This document shows, piece by piece, positions 13,637 to 17,661 of a DNA stretch of 17,661 bases; position 1 is the first letter of the stretch; every line of letters starts with the position of its first letter. Source of the stretch: Bacteroidales bacterium UBA5342. GTDB taxonomy: Bacteria; Bacteroidota; Bacteroidia; Bacteroidales; UBA5342. The notes below the pieces were generated by a model. The model was given only the letters and a program-made list of their open reading frames with translations, was not told the origin of the DNA and did no database searches. A program made the translations under genes and the position numbers. The stretch lies in contig DHQI01000060.1 of NCBI GenBank assembly GCA_002408065.1, positions 1-17,661 of the forward strand. The letters are read 5' to 3'.

Positions 13637-16120
13637 TTACGCCATTTCAACAATAGTAATACCGGCGCCGCCTAGCTGTACGTCTTCGTCGTAGAAGTCG
13701 ACCACTGAATGACGTGACGTCAGGTATTCGCGTACTAAATGACGTAGTATTCCGTGGCCTGTACCGTGTAAAATACGTAGACGCGAGGCACGGTTAACAG
13801 TAGCTTCATCGATAAAATCAGTCACCAGTGCAATGGCTTCATCGCCCCGTTTGCCGCGGATGTCCAGTTCGCCATTGAAGGAGCTGCTGGCTTTTTGGAT
13901 GTGCTCACTGATGTTACCGCCTTTTTTTATACGACTTTTTTCCTGCGTTCGGTATTGTGTTTCGCTGATGCACTGCAATTTGTTCTTTTTAACCCGCACT
14001 TGCATCAGACCAAAGGCCACCAAAGCTTCTTTGTTATCTAATTCTAACACTTCGCCGTAAGTGCCTTGCCCTTCCATCTTCACTTTTGCACCAACAGAAA
14101 GCGTTTGGCTTTTGGCTTTTGGCTTTTGGCTACGCTCACTTAGCTGAGCTGAAGTGCGTTCTGTTGACTGCCGACTGCCGATTGCCCACTTTTTTTTCAG
14201 CTTCTTCAGTTTTCGCTCTATCTTAGCTTGCTCTTCGGCTTGGGCAATTTCCTCTTTGGTTTTTTCCAGTCTTTGGCGGGCTTCTCGTGTCTTCTCTTTA
14301 TCAGCTTGTGCTTCGCGTATCTCTTTTATCGTTTTTTCAATACGTGAATTGGCTTGTTTTATAAGAGCTTCAGCTTCGCGTTTAGCTTCGGCAATGATGG
14401 CTTTTTTCTCCTGTTTTACGCTGGCCATAGCCTCTTCGTATTCCGCACTAAGGCGTTCTATTCGGTTGTTTTGCTTACGTATGTTATCACGCTTGTTTTC
14501 CCAATAGCGTTTGTCGCGCTCTATCTCGCGCAGGTGTTTGTCAAAATCCAAAAGACCTTCACCCACTTTGCTACGGGCATCATCTATGATAAATTCCGGC
14601 AAACCGGTTTTGCGGGCTATCTCAACAGCAAAAGAGCTCCCCGGGCGACCTATTTGTAACTTAAAAAGCGGTTGCATCTTATGTTGATCATAAAGCATCG
14701 CAGCATTGGCAATACCTTTCGATTCTTCGGCCAAGTGTTTGATGTTGTTGTAGTGCGTTGTGATGACGCCTTTGGTTTTTTGCTGGTGTAGCTGACTCAG
14801 GATTGCTTCGGCTATGGCACCGCCAATCTGTGGTTCGGTACCAGTGCCGAATTCATCGATTAATAATAAAGTCTCAGGATCAGCATTTTTTATGAAAAAC
14901 TTCATATTCATCAGGTGAGAACTGTAAGTACTCAAGTCATTTTCAAGACTTTGGTCGTCACCTATGTCAATGAACATTTTTTTGAAAACCCCAGCTTTAG
15001 AGCCTTCCGAGAGCGGAATGAGTAAACCACATTGCAGCATGTATTGAAGTAAGCCAACTGTTTTAAGGCAGACAGACTTACCTCCGGCATTAGGGCCGGA
15101 TATCAGTACAATGTGTTTTTCGTTGTTTAAGCGTATATCGAGCGGAACCACTTCTCTTTTTTCTTCCTGAAACTGAAAGAAGAGCAAAGGATGTTTGGCC
15201 TTATACCATTCTATCATAGGTGTTTCTTGCAATTCGGGTTTTATGGCTCCCAGGCTGTTAGCCAGCTTGGCTTTGGCATTGGTGAAATCCAATAAAGCAA
15301 GAAAACTATAAGCATTTTCAATATCCTTGAGGTAAGGACGGATATGATTCGCCAGATCAATCAGTATTTTGACAATTTCGCGGCGCTCTGCTTGTTCTAG
15401 TTCGCGTAGCTGATTGTTGGCTTCCACCACCACTGTAGGCTCCACAAAAGCTGTTTTTCCGGTAGCTGAAGTATCGTGAATAATGCCGGAAAGTTTACGT
15501 TTGTTATCTGCCGAAACGGGGATGACCAAACGGCCTTCGCGTAAGGTAGGGATAGCATCAGCTTCTATCAGACCACTGGCTTTTTCTTGTTTAAGCACCG
15601 ATTCCATTTTGCGCGATATACTGCGCTGCATCCGTTTCAAATCCTGACGTATCCGGAAAAGTTCCGGAGTGGCATTATCTTTTATTTCGCCTGTTTTATC
15701 AATCACACCTTGTATAGCGCGGGTGATGTGCAGCGTTTGTGGTGCTCTGGAAATGAACTTTTTTGAAGTGGGATAGTCTTCTACCTCTTTCTTTTCGAAA
15801 AAAGCAACGACCAGTTCCAAACTCTGTAAGGAAAGTGATAAGCCTTGGTATTCTGAGGCTTCCCAGAAGGTGCCTTCTACAGAAACTTGCTTCAAACGAT
15901 GTCGGAGATCTGTTATGTTACCTAAGGGCAAACCATCTTCGCGGTTGATGGCTGCAAATTCATCGGTTAATGACAGTACGCGCTTCAGTAGCTTTAGCTC
16001 TGTCATAAAGTAAACCTGATCCACCAGCTCTTGTCCCAACTCACTATTACAGTTGTTTTTCAGGCGCTGGCGTATTTGTTGAAAATCTATTTTATGTTCA
16101 AAAGTATCGGGGTATAGCAT
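13637..16120 (-). CDS. mutS2: MutS2 ATPase with C-terminal Smr domain
   Basis: An 827-residue cytoplasmic protein. It lacks the mismatch-reading N-domain of MutS, as MutS2 does. The ATPase has Walker A GPNAGGKS (about 342-349) and Walker B LLLIDEFGTGTEP (about 418-430). A long charged coiled coil covers about 500-640. The C-terminal Smr domain shows LDIRG (about 751) and HGTGHG (about 784). Family members suppress recombination and, in Bacillus, act on collided ribosomes. Residues about 646-673 are translated from an in-frame repeat element (14103-14186) rather than family sequence. The first nine or so codons are duplicated at 17479-17508. A -7 box, TATCTTTG on minus, lies at 16147-16140, 20 nt before the ATG. 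Confidence 0.95.
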   Translation of the reverse strand: MLYPDTFEHKIDFQQIRQRLKNNCNSELGQELVDQVYFMTELKLLKRVLSLTDEFAAINREDGLPLGNITDLRHRLKQVSVEGTFWEASEYQGLSLSLQSLELVVAFFEKKEVEDYPTSKKFISRAPQTLHITRAIQGVIDKTGEIKDNATPELFRIRQDLKRMQRSISRKMESVLKQEKASGLIEADAIPTLREGRLVIPVSADNKRKLSGIIHDTSATGKTAFVEPTVVVEANNQLRELEQAERREIVKILIDLANHIRPYLKDIENAYSFLALLDFTNAKAKLANSLGAIKPELQETPMIEWYKAKHPLLFFQFQEEKREVVPLDIRLNNEKHIVLISGPNAGGKSVCLKTVGLLQYMLQCGLLIPLSEGSKAGVFKKMFIDIGDDQSLENDLSTYSSHLMNMKFFIKNADPETLLLIDEFGTGTEPQIGGAIAEAILSQLHQQKTKGVITTHYNNIKHLAEESKGIANAAMLYDQHKMQPLFKLQIGRPGSSFAVEIARKTGLPEFIIDDARSKVGEGLLDFDKHLREIERDKRYWENKRDNIRKQNNRIERLSAEYEEAMASVKQEKKAIIAEAKREAEALIKQANSRIEKTIKEIREAQADKEKTREARQRLEKTKEEIAQAEEQAKIERKLKKLKKKWAIGSRQSTERTSAQLSERSQKPKAKSQTLSVGAKVKMEGQGTYGEVLELDNKEALVAFGLMQVRVKKNKLQCISETQYRTQEKSRIKKGGNISEHIQKASSSFNGELDIRGKRGDEAIALVTDFIDEATVNRASRLRILHGTGHGILRHLVREYLTSRHSVVDFYDEDVQLGGAGITIVEMA
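14103..14186. repeat. 84-nt composite repeat inside mutS2
   Basis: On plus: four 7-nt units of GTTTGGC/TTTTGGC (14103-14130), a core with CACTTAGCTGAGCTGAAGTG (14137-14156), and three 7-nt units GACTGCC, GACTGCC, GATTGCC (14166-14186). The length is 84 nt, exactly 28 codons, so the mutS2 frame is kept. The core matches the intergenic repeat core at 5419-5441 at 17 of 23 positions. Confidence 0.75.
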
Positions 16121-16121
16121 T
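16092..16121. repeat. 30-bp direct repeat, copy A (mutS2 start)
   Basis: This copy covers the mutS2 start codon and its first nine or so codons, with one base upstream. It is identical over all 30 bases to 17479-17508, and the bases just outside differ at both ends. Together the copies bracket the DUF4143 ATPase gene. Confidence 0.95.
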
Positions 16122-16139
16122 TAAATATTTTAAGGTGCG

Positions 16140-16147
16140 CAAAGATA
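16140..16147 (-). promoter_or_regulatory. Candidate -7 box of mutS2
   Basis: CAAAGATA on plus reads TATCTTTG on minus, a TAnnTTTG match 20 nt before the mutS2 ATG. A TTTTG on minus at 16168-16164 is a -33 candidate with a short spacer. This box lies inside the segment between the two 30-bp repeats. Confidence 0.55.
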
Positions 16148-16210
16148 GTAAATGAGAATGAATCAAAAGCCTCAGTTGATACGCCTATTTGATAAATAAC
16201 CATATTATAT

Positions 16211-16223
16211 ATGATACTATCAT
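16211..16223. promoter_or_regulatory. Palindrome ATGATA-C-TATCAT upstream of the ATPase promoter
   Basis: A perfect 6-1-6 palindrome in very AT-rich DNA, 8 nt upstream of the -33 element of the ATPase promoter. It could be an operator, but chance is possible in such AT-rich sequence. Confidence 0.35.
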
Positions 16224-16231
16224 CTATAATT

Positions 16232-16263
16232 CTTGATTTTTATACGATATGAACGTATATTTG
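16232..16263 (+). promoter_or_regulatory. Promoter of the DUF4143 ATPase gene
   Basis: CTTG (16232-16235), a 20-bp spacer and TATATTTG (16256-16263) match the Bacteroidota consensus closely. The -7 box ends 12 nt before the ATG at 16276. Confidence 0.8.
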
Positions 16264-16275
16264 TAAAAATGTTTG

Positions 16276-17457
16276 ATGATGAAGAGATTATTGTATAGAT
16301 ACAACCCATGGTGGGATAGTGGCTTTGAGTTTACTAATATTATTGAAAGATATGACGTAGAAAGTCAGCTTAGAAATACCTTGAATGATAAATCAATTGT
16401 TTTTTTGACAGGTTTAAGGAGAATTGGTAAAACAACCTTAATGAAGCTGTTAATACGGTATTTGATCAATGAAAAAGGAATTTGTTCCAATCACATTATG
16501 TATGTATCTGTTGATGATTACTTGCTAAAAGATAATACTTTGACGGAAATTATTGATGAATACCGCAAAATTCATAAGATTCCTTTCGATAAGTTGATTT
16601 TTCTGTTCTTTGATGAGATTACTTATCAGCAGGATTATGAGTTACAACTGAAAAATTTGTACGACTCACAAAATGTGAAAGTCTATGCTAGCTCTTCAAG
16701 TGCTAGTCTCTTGAAAAAAAGAAAATCACTTTTAACAGGGCGTCATCATACTTTTGAGATTTCACCTTTAACTTTTAATGAATACTTAATTTTTAAAAAC
16801 ATTATAATCAAAGGTGTTGATGAGCATTTGCGTGATAGTTATTTTGTTGATTATCTGAAATGTGGTGGGATGCCTGAATATGTATTAAATAATAATGTTG
16901 AATACTTGAAAAATCTTGTAGATGATATTATTATGAAAGATATTGCAGCTATGCATAATATTAAAAATACTTCTGTACTAAAGGATTATTTTTTATTATT
17001 GATGGAACGATCCGGAAAACAGTTAAGTATTAATAAGATTTCATTAATTTTAAATGTTTCACCAGATACTTCAAGACGCTATTTCGATCTGTTTGTAGAT
17101 ACGTTCCTTATCTATAGCTTGCCGAGATATGGTAAAACTAATTCGAGAATACTGTCTCCTAAAAAAATATATGCTTGTGACCTAGGTGTGCGTAACCTCT
17201 TTACAGGGTATCGGGATTGGGGAAGCATGTTTGAGAATTATGTTTTTCTGCAGTTGAAGGACAGAGGTTTATCATATGTGTATGATAATGCGATAGAAAT
17301 AGATTTTATTACAGACCACAAAGAACTAATAGAAGTTAAATACCATAATGAAGAACTATCTGAAAAGCAAAGAACTCTTTTTGAGAAAACAATTGCAACA
17401 TCTAAATACATAATAAGGAATCAGCAAGATTTAGAAAATTTTATTTCAAAAGATTAA
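16276..17457 (+). CDS. AAA_14/DUF4143 family ATPase
   Basis: A 393-residue cytoplasmic protein starting at ATG 16276; ATG 16279 is an equal alternative, and TTG 16273 is less likely. The N-terminal AAA_14 domain has Walker A GLRRIGKTT (about 46-54) and Walker B KLIFLFFDEITY (about 106-117). SPLTFNEYL and the arginine-rich RRYFDLFVDT segment lead into the DUF4143 domain. The C-terminal EIDFI...LIEVKYH has the spacing of a PD-(D/E)XK nuclease-like core, as I recall for DUF4143. Bacteroidota genomes often carry many scattered copies; their role is not known. The gene is visibly more AT-rich than its neighbours and has its own promoter. It sits between two perfect 30-bp direct repeats, which points to insertion beside mutS2. 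Confidence 0.9.
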   Translation: MMKRLLYRYNPWWDSGFEFTNIIERYDVESQLRNTLNDKSIVFLTGLRRIGKTTLMKLLIRYLINEKGICSNHIMYVSVDDYLLKDNTLTEIIDEYRKIHKIPFDKLIFLFFDEITYQQDYELQLKNLYDSQNVKVYASSSSASLLKKRKSLLTGRHHTFEISPLTFNEYLIFKNIIIKGVDEHLRDSYFVDYLKCGGMPEYVLNNNVEYLKNLVDDIIMKDIAAMHNIKNTSVLKDYFLLLMERSGKQLSINKISLILNVSPDTSRRYFDLFVDTFLIYSLPRYGKTNSRILSPKKIYACDLGVRNLFTGYRDWGSMFENYVFLQLKDRGLSYVYDNAIEIDFITDHKELIEVKYHNEELSEKQRTLFEKTIATSKYIIRNQQDLENFISKD

Positions 17458-17478
17458 TCTACTAAACTTTCGTATTAC

Positions 17479-17508
17479 TTATGTTCAAAAGTATCGGGGT
17501 ATAGCATT
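17479..17508. repeat. 30-bp direct repeat, copy B
   Basis: An exact copy of 16092-16121 (the first codons of mutS2), placed 21 nt after the ATPase stop codon in non-coding DNA. It has no continuing mutS2 homology on either side. Confidence 0.95.
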
Positions 17509-17600
17509 GATCTAATTCAAAAATTTTTAATCCAGTTTTATGATTTGGCTGGCTTTAGCGACTTAAGCGAAGGTGAGATAATGTGACATTGTTATTCTTT

Positions 17601-17661
17601 CATTCACTCATTCACTCATTCACTCATTCACTCATTCACTCATTCACTCATTCAAGCATTC
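17601..17661. repeat. CATTCACT 8-nt tandem repeat
   Basis: Six perfect CATTCACT units are followed by CATTCAAG and CATTC at the window edge. A single GACTTAAGCGAA unit lies just upstream at about 17560. This is the cleanest of the three 8-nt arrays and may extend further. Confidence 0.9.

Noticed and set aside
16122..17478. Insertion sequence around the ATPase gene
   Set aside because: No transposase and no terminal inverted repeats; only the 30-bp direct repeats support insertion.
17601..17661. CRISPR array
   Set aside because: Units are 8 nt and contiguous with no spacers, and there are no cas genes.

Overview
The window looks like chromosomal DNA from a member of the Bacteroidota, probably Bacteroidales or Marinilabiliales. 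The evidence is four promoters with a TAnnTTTG -7 box, TonB receptors with an N-terminal carboxypeptidase-like regulatory domain, DUF4625 lipoproteins, no Shine-Dalgarno sites, and dispersed degenerate repeats between genes. No rRNA, tRNA, CRISPR array or complete insertion sequence was seen.

Layout, left to right. (1) 1-640: repeat tracts, then a small zinc-ribbon protein. (2) 739-3262: an orphan TonB-dependent receptor with its terminator. (3) 3300-4400: a decayed region with a broken AAA_14/DUF4143 ATPase fragment, a long hairpin, a small DUF2007-type gene on the minus strand, and two 9-nt repeat arrays facing each other. (4) 4423-6721: a DHH phosphoesterase (NrnA-like) and an MTA/SAH-type deaminase. 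(5) 7013-11382: a Fur/Zur-family regulator, a TonB receptor overlapping its stop codon, and two lipoproteins built from DUF4625-type modules, closed by a strong terminator. (6) 11398-16120, minus strand: inorganic pyrophosphatase, HemW and MutS2. (7) 16122-17508: an AT-rich AAA_14/DUF4143 ATPase gene between two identical 30-bp direct repeats, one of which is the start of mutS2. (8) 17509-17661: more repeat tracts.

The most coherent functional unit is 6965-11382. A metal-sensing regulator with a palindromic operator-like site over its promoter sits ahead of a ZnuD-like outer-membrane receptor and two His-containing, probably surface, lipoproteins. This reads as a self-regulated metal uptake cassette, most likely for zinc, in which the DUF4625 proteins may capture metal or a metal complex. 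The metal and the lipoprotein role are inferences.

The second notable point is genome plasticity. The ATPase gene at 16276 appears to have been inserted next to the mutS2 start codon with a 30-bp duplication. A 28-codon repeat element sits in frame inside mutS2. Arrays with 8-nt and 9-nt periods recur in the gaps, and one 8-nt array runs into the stop codon of hemW.
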